A stretch of DNA of 64,000 nt from Cyrtodaria siliqua. Lineage: Eukaryota > Mollusca > Bivalvia > Adapedonta > Hiatellidae. Numbering within the stretch: position 1 is the stretch's first letter; each line of letters opens with the position of its first letter. The notes under the pieces are model-generated. The model did not search any database, was not told where the DNA came from, and saw nothing but the letters and a program-made list of their open reading frames with translations. The translations under genes were made by a program, and so were the position numbers. The stretch spans positions 1 through 64,000 of the forward strand of contig JAWPHD010008251.1 of NCBI GenBank assembly GCA_037043455.1, given 5' to 3'. This document shows, piece after piece, positions 33,573 to 43,454 of this stretch.

Positions 33573-34036
33573 ACTGTCCATTATATACTGAAAGGAAAAT
33601 GAAACTCGGGAATTTCCGCTATATATTGTATGTACAATATGCTGCTGTTAATCGAATGGTACATGGCTACGCAAGATCTTTCCTTTCGGAAAAAAGACAA
33701 CAACACGTAACACAGCAAATAGTATTCCAGCAAAGATTAATTATTGACGGTGCACGCGGATGCAAACTTAGGATGCAACATTTTGCAAACTCTTTACGTT
33801 AAATACAGTACTGAACTGGCTCAATTTTTCAAAGAGGAATTTCAACATATATGAATTTCTTGTAACGTGTACTGTGATTAATCACAGTTGTGTCCTTTCT
33901 CTAACTAACTGCAACTCTTTTTCTTACAAAACATCTTGGGATTTCCTTGGTATATATAGGAAATTAAGTGTGCAGTATATACTATATATAGTGGAAATTC
34001 CCGTGTCGCGGTTCTTCTTCCTTTCAGTATATATAT
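33573..34036. repeat. Inverted-repeat-bounded ~460-bp segment
   Basis: TATATACTGAAAGGAA...ACTCGGGAATTTCCGCTATATA at 33573-33625 returns inverted at about 33975-34036. The interior is about 350 bp without repeats. It resembles a miniature inverted-repeat transposon; TA dinucleotides surround the ends, but no clear target duplication can be fixed in the AT-rich flanks. Confidence 0.6.
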
Positions 34037-34614
34037 ATGTAGCGGGTTAAGGGCTAATAAATGCTGTGCACAGAGATGTAATTACACAAGTACTGAAACT
34101 GCATTAGAAATAAATATCATTAGCAACTGCTACCATAATAGTGTCATGAGTCCGTCTAGGACTGGTCTGCCCGTGTCCGTATAATGTGACTGGCTGTCAC
34201 CTAATTTATACAGTAAAGATTGTGCACAGAGATTTTAATTGCAAGTACTGAAACTGTTTTAAGATGATTAGAACTGCAACCATGTTGTGCAATATCAGTG
34301 TGTTGTTGGTTCTATTTATGGACTCAGAGAAATACAGAAAAAAATATTCTGTGAGCCAAATTCAGAAAAATACTTTGCCAGCCTGCTGATGCAATTCTTG
34401 AGGACATGTGGCCCAGGTTAAAGACACAGGAAATTGTATTTAGAGATAACCTGGAGAGTTTATTGGAATAACCCTGTTGATACTAGACCTATTTCAGAGT
34501 GCAATAGGAAAACCAAGGCATTACAGTCAACTTTTCTAAATGACTTAATTTGCCCCTGCAGACAAAAAAATACCTCCAAATATTAAAGTAGCTAGCCTGT
34601 CAACAGCAGCCGAA

Positions 34615-34895
34615 TTCTGGCTGCACATTTTTCTAGCCCTGTGACATTTGGCGCTGAACGGGGGTCCGTGACTGAGTAAACTCCGAGAAACATTAGAAAT
34701 GATTCTCTGTACCCATGGAAATTCGAGGACGAATTTCAGTCTGTGGGGGGAGTGTGTCACGGTTTATGGATATCTAACCGGTAGATTGATTTTGCATTGT
34801 CCGGCCGGTTAGCTCAGTCGGTAGAGCATCGGAACGGTAGTCCGAAGGTCCCGGGTTCGAGCCCCGGTCTGGCTGCACATTTGTCTAGCCCTGCA
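34615..34895 (+). mobile_element. Miniature Ty3/gypsy-like LTR element (TRIM-like)
   Basis: Left to right: a truncated left LTR (34615-34646) ending GTGACA; a primer-binding-site-like TGGCGCTGAACGGGG starting three bases later (34649); about 95 bp of internal sequence; ATTCGAGGACGAATTTC, the motif commonly found just before the polypurine tract of Ty3/gypsy elements; a polypurine tract TGGGGGGAGTG (34744-34754); and a right LTR from 34755 (TGTCAC...) to about 34895. Right and left LTR share 25 of 26 bases over TCTGGCTGCACATTT...CTAGCCCTG. The LTR is about 141 bp, the internal part about 108 bp and noncoding. These sizes fit terminal-repeat retrotransposons in miniature. Confidence 0.65.
34803..34875 (+). 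tRNA. tRNA-like sequence inside the LTR
   Basis: A 73-nt cloverleaf folds well: acceptor GGCCGGT/TCTGGCT with wobble pairs, D arm with TAGCTCAGTCGGTAGAGC (A box), a perfect 5-bp anticodon stem TCGGA/TCCGA, and a perfect T arm CCGGG/CCCGG with loop TTCGAGC (B box). The anticodon loop is ACGGTAG: position 33 is C instead of the invariant U, and the anticodon would read GGT (Thr). That defect and its place within an LTR argue for a tRNA-derived Pol III promoter module or pseudo-tRNA, not a translation tRNA. Confidence 0.6.
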
Positions 34896-34899
34896 CCGT

Positions 34900-35290
34900 T
34901 TCTAAAGCTACAGGACTTACATATTTTAAGAATCCAAACTCTATGGACACATTATAAATGGCTTTAACTAGCCAGGCCGAACCCCGAAACTGGAGCGTTG
35001 AATTAAGAGTTACCAACTCATAATTCATTTTTACGCCTTTTTAGTCAGGGGTATTTTAATCACCCGTGAAAAAAACTATACTTTTAATTGGCAGATACAC
35101 ATTATTAGAGTTGTGATAAACGTTTTTGCTATTTAATTTTGCCATTATTCGCTGGGTTAGTTTCTTTAAGGAGAAATTACGGGAGTGGTATGCCTCTGTT
35201 GACAAATAAAGAGAAGTAACCTCCTAATATTAAATATTCAGAATGGGAATGTTACATCGCCAGCAAATGGTTTCAGTTTAGCTGATTACT
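34900..35290. other. Spacer, no feature seen
   Basis: AT-rich sequence between the LTR element and the GGGGAACAA repeats. Nothing coding is recognised. Confidence 0.35.
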
Positions 35291-35304
35291 GAGGGTCTCC
35301 CAGG

Positions 35305-35560
35305 GGTTTTGGGGAACAAGGGAACATGGCCATTTATTTTTAGGGAACAAGGGAACATTGTCTGTTATTGTTATATTTTGGGGAACAAAGCAAAATATTT
35401 TGGGGAACAAGGGAACATTGTGTCATATTTTCAGGAAACAAGGGAACATTGTCTGTTATTGGTAATATTTTGGGGAACAAAGCAAAATATTTTGGGGAAC
35501 AACTACTGGGTCATATTTTCAGGGAACAAGGGAACAAGGCCCCCCCCCCCCCCCCTTCTG
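35305..35560 (+). repeat. GGGGAACAAGGGAACA tandem-like repeat ending in a C-run
   Basis: A loose repeat of GGGGAACAAGGGAACATTGTC and TATTTTGGGGAACAAAGCAAAA occurs about four times. A run of about 13 cytosines at 35542-35554 follows. The open frames over it are repeat translations. Confidence 0.7.
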
Positions 35561-35966
35561 GGAGAGCGTCATTTCTGGGAGGGCGCCATTACTTCATTGC
35601 TTCTTCTTGTTTATTGCTATTTGAGACGTCCCACAAAGTCTTGTATGCATTTCACCAGGCCAGCAAATGATGAAATTCATGATACGGAAATGGGACGACA
35701 ATGAAGGGGAATGATTCATCAATACTATTAAATTCTCTAGTTCTGACCTAAAAAGAAACTATTCTTATTGATGTATTTACTGGTATTAACATATCTGTTG
35801 ATAAAATTGTAGATATGTTTGCACATGGCTGAAAAAAAAGAAAGTTCAATATATTTCAAATTAAATGCCAAACATGTATGACTAGATTGGTGGGATAATA
35901 ACCTGAAAACATGGGGAAAGAGTGTGGTAGCATTGAGCACCTTTGATTACATAGAGAATGTATAAC

Positions 35967-36455
35967 AATGTTGTTCCCCAGCAGTATTAGTGAATTACAG
36001 TAGCGATGTTGTTCCCCAGCAGTATAAGTGAATTATAGTAGCAATGTTGTTCCCCAGCAACATATGTGAATTATAGAAGCGATGTTGTTCCCCAGCAGTA
36101 TAAGTGAATTATAGTAGCGATGTTGTTCCCCAGCAATATAAGTGAATTATATTAGCGATGTTGTTCCCCAGCAGTATAAGTGAATTACAGTAGCGATGTT
36201 GTTCCCCAGCAGTATTAGTGAATTACAGTAGCGATGTTGTTCCCCAGCAGTAATAGTGAATTACAGTAACGATGTTGTCCCCAGCAGTATACGTGAATTA
36301 TAGTAGTGATGCTGTTCCCCAGCAATATATGTGAATTATAGTAGCGAAGTTGTTCCCCAGCCGTATTAGTGAATTATAGTAGCGATGTTGTTTCCCAGCA
36401 GTATAAGTGAATTATAGCAGCGATGTTGTTCCCTAGCAGTATAAGTGAATTATAG
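35967..36455 (+). repeat. 39-bp minisatellite, ~12-13 copies
   Basis: The unit AATGTTGTTCCCCAGCAGTA-(TAAGTGAATTATAGTAGCG) of 39 bp is repeated with point variants. It ends 86 bp before the penultimate exon of the helicase gene, so it is probably intronic. Confidence 0.9.
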
Positions 36456-36541
36456 TTTGACAATCAAGCAGTTGTTATCTGTGAATTGTTTATATTTTCA
36501 GGGCTATACAACTCTAAACTCTAATTTTCAAAATTGACAAG

Positions 36542-36637
36542 GAGATGAGAGGGTTTGGTTTTGTACGTAACATATTACAGAGAACCCTCGGTGACGACTA
36601 TGATGCTCGCGGCTTCAACTTCACAGAAGACATGTCC
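36542..36637 (+). CDS. DDX21/DDX50-like RNA helicase, penultimate exon (GUCT domain)
   Basis: The exon encodes RGFGFVRNILQRTLG and ends DMS at a canonical donor (TCC|GTAAGT) in phase 0, which joins in frame to the last exon (RVVFDINSEYAEELLD). The combined pattern, a GF-rich start about 25 residues before an acidic VVFD-x-AEELL block and then SLEKVTELPKLQ, resembles the GUCT domain that follows the helicase core in DDX21/DDX50 and plant RH7-type nucleolar DEAD-box helicases. An in-frame stop at 36515 limits the exon's left end, so the acceptor is probably the AG at 36540-36541; the better-looking TTTTCAG at 36501 would include that stop. The catalytic helicase exons must lie upstream and were not found in this window. 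Confidence 0.6.
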
Positions 36638-36749
36638 GTAAGTGAACTTAGCTTATTATTAACCATGTTTTCCTGTGGAAAAACCTGGTTATTATATTGG
36701 CGAATGTCGTTCGGCCGGCAGGTGTCGTCAAACTCAAGGTTTTCGCTTT

Positions 36750-37480
36750 CGAGATATTGCAACGAAACTTGCTGTGCAGGTAGCTTATATGGAAAGGAAG
36801 CGTTGTAATGCATATGAGGTCACTGGGGTCAATGTCAAGGTCAATGTTACTAAAACTAGAAAAAAGTTTTTCACTCCGTAACTTTTGTTAAAAATGAGTA
36901 GTTGCAACGAAACTTGCTGTGTAGGTAGCTTATATGAAAAGGAAGCTTGGGATTGCATTTGATGTCACTGGAGGTGAAGGTGAAGGTCACTTACTAAAAA
37001 TAGAAAAATGGTTCCACTCAATAACTTTTGTTAAGAATGAGATATTGCAACGAAACTTGTTGCTTATATAGAAAGGAAGCTTGGGATTGCATTTGAGGTC
37101 ATTGAAGTCGAGGTCAATGTTTCTATAAACAGAAAAATGGTTTCTGAGCTATATCTCTGGTTAGGAATGAGATACTGAACCAAAACACTATGTGTAGGTA
37201 TCACATATGGAAATGAAGCTTGGAATTTCATTTGAGGTCACTGGAGTCAAGGTCAGTTACGAAATAAACAATGGTATATGGGCTTTAACTTTAGTTCATG
37301 GCTTTAAATTTAGTTCGAAATGAGATACCTGCTATGTTGGTAGCTTATATGGAAAGAAAGCTTGGGATTGCATCTGAGGTCACGGGCCTTGAGTCAAGGT
37401 TACTGTTACTAAAAAAAGAAAAATGGTTTCCAGGCAATAACTTCAGTTAGGAGAGATATTGAAGTGACCCTGGCTTATAT
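36750..37480 (-). repeat. Family-5 units inside the helicase intron
   Basis: About five units of roughly 120-130 bp in minus orientation (GATATTGCAACGAAACTTGCTG, GTAGCTTATATGGAAAGGAAGC, GATTGCATTTGAGGTCACTGG) fill most of the 1,213-bp intron. They match the nested element at 17.4-18.2 kb. No hairpin terminus is preserved. Confidence 0.7.
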
Positions 37481-37850
37481 GGAAAGAAATATCAGAAAGA
37501 AACTTTTTAAAAAGCTTGCGGAAAACCTGGTTTTCGTAGAATTTCCAAGTTTTTTTTGTTTCGACAGTAATGTTCTCCGGAAAATTTGATTTTGAAAATT
37601 CTCAATTTCAGTCAAATAACATTTTAAAAATATTTAAAAGGATATATAGATTCATCTTCTCTACGGTTAGTTGTGCCAATTGTCTGCCAAATAGGACTTA
37701 TTAATTACACATTTATATCGTGTTTTTTATGAAGAATGTATTATTTGGAGTAAAATATTTACTTTTTTGAAGTGTCATATTAATGAATAACATTTAGCGA
37801 AATCTGCAAGCACTATCATATTTATGCTATACAACTGTTTATCATTTCAG

Positions 37851-38147
37851 AGAGTAGTGTTTGACATTAACAGTGAATATGCAGAAGAGTTGCTTGACAG
37901 TTTTGAAGCTGATAAAAAAAATCCAAACGAGTCGCTTGAAAAAGTCACAGAATTGCCAAAATTACAGGAACGACAACGGGGGGATTTTGGAGGGGGAAGA
38001 GGTCGATTTAACTCCCATAGAGGCGGCGAAGGCTTCGGAGGTGGGCGGTGCAGAGTTGGTGGTTATGAAAATAGTGGGTGGGGTAGTGACAGTAATAGTT
38101 GGGGAAGTAGAGGAAATTCAGAACGTGGCGGAGGGTTCAACTTTTGA
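37851..38147 (+). CDS. DDX21/DDX50-like RNA helicase, last exon (GUCT end and RGG-like tail)
   Basis: It starts after a strong acceptor (TTTATCATTTCAG) in phase 0 and encodes RVVFDINSEYAEELLDSF, then SLEKVTELPKLQERQRGD, then a Gly/Arg/Ser-rich tail (GGGRGRFNSHRGGEGF, SWGSRGNSERGGGFNF) to a TGA at 38145. The first part fits the end of a GUCT domain; the tail is an RGG-like RNA-binding region usual at the C terminus of DDX21-type nucleolar helicases (rRNA processing, RNA unwinding). AATAAA lies 17 bp after the stop. Exact splice-phase agreement with 36637 and the coding-like composition make this the best-supported host gene here. Assignment to DDX21 rather than another GUCT helicase is from memory of the family. 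Confidence 0.7.
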   Translation, partial: RVVFDINSEYAEELLDSFEADKKNPNESLEKVTELPKLQERQRGDFGGGRGRFNSHRGGEGFGGGRCRVGGYENSGWGSDSNSWGSRGNSERGGGFNF

Positions 38148-38163
38148 AAGTTTTTCATGACAG

Positions 38164-38169
38164 AATAAA
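38164..38169 (+). terminator. Poly(A) signal AATAAA (proximal)
   Basis: A canonical hexamer 17 bp after the helicase stop codon. Two further AATAAA hexamers in CCAATAAAA(C) context occur at 38856 and 39297, one at the end of each copy of the duplicated downstream segment, and could serve longer 3' UTRs. Confidence 0.6.
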
Positions 38170-38261
38170 AAGACCAGATTTGATTGATCTTTATGAAGTG
38201 TGTTTTTATAGTATAAGTTGGACAATTGGGTAGTTAAGATGGAGGTCACAGTGCCCTTAGG

Positions 38262-39310
38262 AATATGCTGCAGAGACTGTTGGAGAGGTGGTGCAAGTTG
38301 AACATTTTAAGCTCAAAAACAAATTGCAAATTAACAATTTTGTAACCGTTCTGCTTTAAAAGCTTTACCCTTCTGTTACTTTAAAGTATTTTTAGCATGT
38401 CTGTTTTTTAATGGCCTATTTCACCACCTGAACATGTTGATTATACAGTTGTTTATAATCAGTATAGTTAGGTCTGGCCCAAACTCCTGCTTCTGTGCAT
38501 GTTCTGCTGTGGCAGCAGTTATTCTGTGGTTCTGTGCATGTTCTGCTGTGGCTGCAGTTATTCTGTGGTTCTGTGCATGTTATGCTGTGGCAGCAGTTAT
38601 TCTGTGGTTCTGTGCATGTTCTGCTGTGGCAGCAGTTATTCTGTGGTTCTGTGCATGTTCTGCTGTGGCAGCAGTTATTCTGTGGTTCTGTGCATGTTCT
38701 GCTGTGGCAGCAGTTATTCTGTGACACTGAAGCTTGTGTTTCTCAAGATTGAAGTCATTACCGTTCAGTGCAGTTTATGACGGCAAACATTCTGTTAAAT
38801 GTTATATAAAGACCAGTTATATGTTGTTGATGAAATAAATTACTTAATCTGAACCAATAAAACTACTGTTCCGCTATTGTTACCATTATTTTAGCTCGAC
38901 TTTTATGCTGCAGAGATTGTTTGGAGAGATGGTGTATTAGTTTAGGCTAGAAACAAATTGTAAATAAACAATTTGTTGTCAACATTCTGCTTTAAAAGCA
39001 TTACCATTCTTTTATTTTAAAGCATTTTCTGCACATTTGATTTTTAATGGCATTATTTACCACCTGAACTTATTGATTGTACAATTGTTTATAATCAGTA
39101 TCGTAAGGTCTGGCCCAAACTCCTGGTTCTGTGTATGTTCTGCTGTGGCAGCAGTTATTCTGTGATACTGAAGCTTGTGTTTCTCAAGACTGATGTCATT
39201 ACCGTTCAGTGCAATTTATGACGGCAAACATTCTGTTAAATGTTATTGTTATATCTGTTGTTTTGATGAAACAAAATAGATTGCTCGATCTGAACCAATA
39301 AAAACTACTA
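38262..39310 (+). repeat. Duplicated 3' region of the helicase gene
   Basis: Two homologous segments, about 38262-38870 and 38905-39310, share in order GCTTTAAAAGC, TTTAAAGCATTTT, CACCACCTGAAC, ATAATCAGTAT, GGTCTGGCCCAAACTCCTG, the TGCTGTGGCAGCAG motif, CATTACCGTTCAGTGCA and GATCTGAACCAATAAAA. The main difference is the number of 39-bp units: six in the first copy, one in the second. Confidence 0.85.
38494..38725 (+). repeat. 39-bp minisatellite, 6 copies
   Basis: The unit GTTCTGTGCATGTTCTGCTG-TGGCAGCAGTTATTCTGTG repeats six times. It contains the hairpin CTGCTG-tgg-CAGCAG. Because 39 is divisible by three, several frames stay open on both strands, but these are not genes. Confidence 0.9.
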
Positions 39311-39360
39311 TAGAAGTCAGCGCTGTTTTATGATTATGTTAACTGGGTTCCATTCAAGAT

Positions 39361-39657
39361 GTGTTTGTGTCGCCTGCGTAGCATGGCAGACACTTAGGGA
39401 TCACTTTGTCCATCGTCCGTCGTCCGTCACACTTTAACATGCAACCTTACCTTGGTCATAACTTGAAAAGAATTTGACCTATGCTTATAAAACTTCTAAC
39501 ACGTCTGTGTCTTAACTCAAGGAATGTCGTTAAACATGTCGAATAACTCGGACTTTCATTTTGGCAGAGTTATGTCCCTTTTCATAACACTTTAACCTGC
39601 AACCTAACCAAGCTGAAATTAACTCACAGCAGGCGACACGTGTACCGCGAAACACCC
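39361..39657 (-). mobile_element. Short GTGTCGCC-ended element, minus orientation
   Basis: It carries the ends seen at 11.08-12.04 kb, inverted: GTGTCGCCTGCGTAGCATGG plus a (CGTC)n-type tract on the left and CAGGCGACACGTG on the right. One or two core units (GCAACCTAACCAAG, CAGAGTTATGTCCC) lie between. Confidence 0.7.
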
Positions 39658-39869
39658 TTCTAGTTAACAGTTCTATTCACTGCTTGTGTAAATGCAAGAA
39701 TGCTCAGCCCAGCTATGATGATCACTTTTTTAGCTTGACATTTCGGAAGGCAAGCTATTCTACTCACTCCGGTACTGCAAGTGTTGAAAGGAATCCCAGA
39801 AACTTCACACATGTATTCACTGTCATAGAACTCAAAGAGACAAGTGCCACAAACAAACAAACTTATGCA

Positions 39870-40383
39870 TTTAAAGTCGACCATCATATATACCCTTACA
39901 TGTGTTGAAAATGACGTAAAACACAAAACAAACAAACTGATGCATTTAAAGTTGACCGTCATAACCTTACATGTGTTGAAAATGACGTAAAAAAACCAAA
40001 ACAAACAAACAAACTGATGCATTTAAAGTTGACCGCCATATAAAACCTTACATGTGTTGAAAATGACGTAAAACACCAAACAAACAAACAAACTTATGCA
40101 TTTAAAGTTGACCGTCATATATAACCTTACATGTGTTGAAAATGACGTAAAACACCAAACAAACAAACAAACAAACTGATGCATTTACAGTTGACCGTCA
40201 TATATAACCTTACATGTGTTGAAAATGACGTAAAACACCAAACAAATAAACAAACTGATGCATTTAAAGTTGACCGTCATACATAACCTTACATGTGTTG
40301 AAAATGACTTAAAACACCAAACAAACAAACTGATGCATTTAAAGTTGACCGTCATATATTACCTTTACATGTGTTGAAAATGA
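39870..40383 (+). repeat. ~80-bp satellite derived from a SINE tail
   Basis: Seven units contain GATGCATTTAAAGTTGACCG, TCATATATAACCTTACATG, TGTTGAAAATGACGTAAAAC and ACCAAACAAACAAAC. The central part equals the 3' tail of the SINE found at 14.5 kb. One more unit lies beyond an insertion at 40672-40760. Confidence 0.85.
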
Positions 40384-40395
40384 CGTAAACACCAA

Positions 40396-40668
40396 TTGAA
40401 TTGAATGTTGTTTAACGGCTCATCAACACAGTATAGGTTATTTCGAGCCGCCTCAGAGAGAGGGGAAGGATACATAGGAATCTGGGAACCTGCCCTACTC
40501 TTATTATCGAATAGATTCCTATGGTTCTTTAACGTGCTCGGAGGATAGACCGATACACGGGACCGCCCGGTTTACGTCCCCATCCGACGGACGAGGCTAA
40601 GGGAAAGTGTCTTGCCCAATAACACACCGACGGAACTCAGTGGCACCACGGAGGATTTGTAACCGGGG
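40396..40668 (-). mobile_element. SINE inserted in the satellite, with 12-bp duplication
   Basis: A 273-bp insert is bounded by CGTAAACACCAA on both sides (40384-40395 and 40669-40680). Read on the minus strand it has a B-box-like GGTTACAAATCC near its start, conserved body words (GGGCAAGACACTTTCCC, GGGACGTAAACCGGGCGGT, GAGCACGTTAAAGAACC) and the end TTCAATTCAATTG. The body resembles widely conserved central-domain SINEs of bivalves. Part of the same body occurs at 56.73-56.80 kb. Confidence 0.75.
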
Positions 40669-40769
40669 CGTAAACACCAAACAAACAAACTGATGCATTT
40701 AAAGTTGACCGTCATATATAACCTTACATGTGTTGAAAATGACGTAAAACAACAAACAAACTGAAACCG

Positions 40770-41035
40770 AACCGAAGCTGTTTTTTGTCGTTTCGGAATC
40801 GACTAGTGCTTTCACATAAAAGCCGAACTTTGATCCGAATCTTTGAATAAAGTGATGCAGCTAAAATAGCGATCTATTTGAGACCGAATCCGAAAAAATT
40901 AGAAATCCAATTCGTGCATGTTTTCGTTTCGGTTTCGGCGTATATGTGGAAACCCTCGTTTGTGGTAGTACATCCTAATTTTTTCGGTTCGGTTTCGTTT
41001 CGGTTTCGTTTCGGTTTCGGTTTATATGTGTTCAA
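40770..41035 (+). repeat. GGTTTCG-rich low-complexity stretch
   Basis: TTCGGTTTCG/TTTCGGTTTCGG motifs recur at 40775-40800 and 40920-41030. Simple-repeat expansion; no gene. Confidence 0.5.
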
Positions 41036-41039
41036 ATTA

Positions 41040-41480
41040 TTTTACCTTTACTGAAAATATAAAAATGGTTTTCGCTCAATAACTTTTGTTTGAAGTGAGG
41101 TATTGTGATGAAACTTACTGGGTAGGTAGCTTATGTGAAAAGGAATGTTGGGATTATAATTGGGGTCATTGGGTTCAAGGCCAAGGTCACTGTTACTAAA
41201 AACAGAAAAATAGTGCTTAATTACTTTTGTTAAGAGTGAGGTATTGCAATGAAACTTGCAGGGTAGTTAGGTTATATGGAAAGGAAGGTTTGGATTGTAT
41301 TTGAGGTCAAGGTCAAGGTCATTGTTACTGAACATAGAAAATGGTTTTCGCTCAGTAACTTTTGTTATGAGTGATGTATTGCGACGAAACTTGCTGGGTA
41401 GGTAGCTTATATGGAAAGGTTGCTGTTACTAAAATAGAAAAATGGTTTCTTCTCAGTAACTTTCGTTATGAGTAAGGTAT
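41040..41480 (-). repeat. Family-5 units, minus orientation
   Basis: Three units of about 125 bp (GTATTGCGACGAAACTTGCTG, GGTAGCTTATATGGAAAGG) match those in the helicase intron. Confidence 0.7.
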
Positions 41481-41489
41481 CGCATTATT

Positions 41490-42562
41490 GTCAAACCTGT
41501 TTACGGATCTCGGCTTAGCGATCACAATGTCGTCCAGGTGTATGAGTGTCAGTTCGTCCGTCCGTCCGTTCATCCGTTAGTCCATTCGTCTGTCAGTCCG
41601 ATTTTCATTTCTTAATATATTTTTCGTTACTTGCAAGATTTTCACCAAATTCCACAAAAATGTTCATTTTGTGGATCCAACATCACATGCACAATTTCGG
41701 GTTGCTGTGACCTACTGTCGATGAAATACAGGTCATGTCTGATTACCGCTACGACATGTGTATCTTGCTTTTTTCTAACAGGGTTTTCACCAAACTTTAA
41801 CATAATGTTCCTTATATGCATTTTACATCATGTGTCAAATTTCACGTCTGGTCTCCGCTACGACATGCGTATCTTGCTTCTTTCTAGCACGATTTTCACC
41901 AAACTTCACCAGAATGTTCCTTATATGCATCTAACATCATATGCAAAACTTTGGGTCACTGTGACCTACTTTCGACAAACTCAGGTCACGTCCGGTCTTC
42001 GCTACGTCATGCGTATCTTGCTCCTTTCTCGCAGGATTTTCACCAAATTCACCAGAATGTTCCTTATATGCATCTAACGTAATGTGCACAGTTTCAGTGT
42101 GACATACTTTTAATGAAATATGGGTTACGTCTGGTCTGCGCTACGACATGCATATCTTGTTTTCTTCTCGTAGAACTTTTACCAAACTTCACTAGAATGT
42201 TTCTTATATGCATCTTACATCATGTGCAGAATTTCTGGTCACTGTGACCTACTTTTCACAAAATATAGGTTACGTAGGGTCTCCACTACAGCATTCATAT
42301 CTTGACCAGAAAATTCCTTATATGTATCTAATGTCATGTGCAAAATTTCAACGAAATATAGGTCACATCAGGTCTCAGCTACGACATGCATCCCCCACTG
42401 TCAATGACATTAAGTTAATATCTTTTGGGATTGACATTGGTGTTTGTTAAATAAAAATCTGGACCATTGTAAAAGGGCTCGACAAGTAGGTTTAAAAGAA
42501 ATACTTATGGGAATTTTATGACGACAACCCTTGATATAAGAGCCATTCTTGGCCTCTTGTGT
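41490..42562 (-). repeat. ~150-bp tandem-core array (family 7), minus orientation
   Basis: On the left is a right-end-like sequence (CGGATCTCGGCTTAGCGATC) and a CGTC/CAGT microsatellite (41545-41600). About five units follow with GATTTTCACCAAACTTCACCAG, AATGTTCCTTATATGCATC and GGTCACTGTGACCTACTTTC. A start-type end (CCATTCTTGGCCTCTTGTG) lies at 42540-42562. Confidence 0.65.
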
Positions 42563-42574
42563 TTATAAAATCGT

Positions 42575-43454
42575 ATATTTCGCCTTCATTTTTCACCCGA
42601 TCACTACCAAACTTTAGCAGATGGTTAATATCAATGAAAGCTCGGACAAGTTCGAAAACCATATAGATCGGACCAGTAACAGCGGAGTTATGGCCCTTGA
42701 TTTACTTAAAAATGCTATATTTTGTCTCGTTCAGACGATAGGGCCTTCATTATTCATCCGATATTTACCAAACATTAATATATTGTTAATATTAATAAAA
42801 GCTCGAACAAGTTCGAAAACCATCCAGATCGAAATAGTAACAGCAGAGTTATGGCCCTTGATGTTGTTAAAAATGCTACATTTTGCTTCGTTAAGACGAT
42901 AGGGCCTTCATTTTTCACCCGATGTTTACCAAACTTTAAAAGATTTTTACTTTCAATGAAAGCTCAGAAAATTCGAAAACCAGCCAGATCGGACGAGTGA
43001 CAGCGGAGTTATGGCCCTTGATTTAGTTAAAAATGCTATGGTTTGACTTGTTAAGACTTTATTAAACTTTACCGGATGACTAATATCAATTTATCATTGA
43101 AATCTCAGACAAGTTCGAAATCCAGCCAAATCGGACCAGTAACAGCGGAGTTATGGCCCTTAATTTAGTTAAAAATGCCATATTTTGCCTCGTTAAGACG
43201 ATAGGGCCTTCATTTTTCATCCAAACGTCACCAAACTTTAATAGATGGTTAATACCAATGAAAGCTCGGACAAGTTCGAAACCAGCTAGATCGGACCAGT
43301 AACAGCGGAGTTATGGCCCTTGATTTTGTTAAAAATGCCTTATATTGCCTGGTTAATACGACAGGGCCTTCCTTTTCATCTGATATTTACCAAACTTCAC
43401 CAGATTTCTTGACCTTTTTTTTATTATTATTCTATTTTTTTCGTTTAAGTGTTT
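42575..43454 (-). repeat. Family-1 core array, minus orientation
   Basis: Five core units (CGGACCAGTAACAGCGGAGT, ATGGCCCTTGATTTAGTTAA) end in the T-rich variant at about 43405-43450. Confidence 0.75.

Noticed and set aside
33416..33802. 128-codon plus-strand ORF
   Set aside because: It begins inside a tRNA-like SINE head and runs into an inverted-repeat element; no domain and no splice support.
38416..38780. ORFs with Cys/Ser or Ala/Val repeats (CACSAVAAVILWF and others)
   Set aside because: They arise because the 39-bp minisatellite is a multiple of three. Five open frames on both strands cannot all be real, and the region is 3' of a gene's poly(A) signal.
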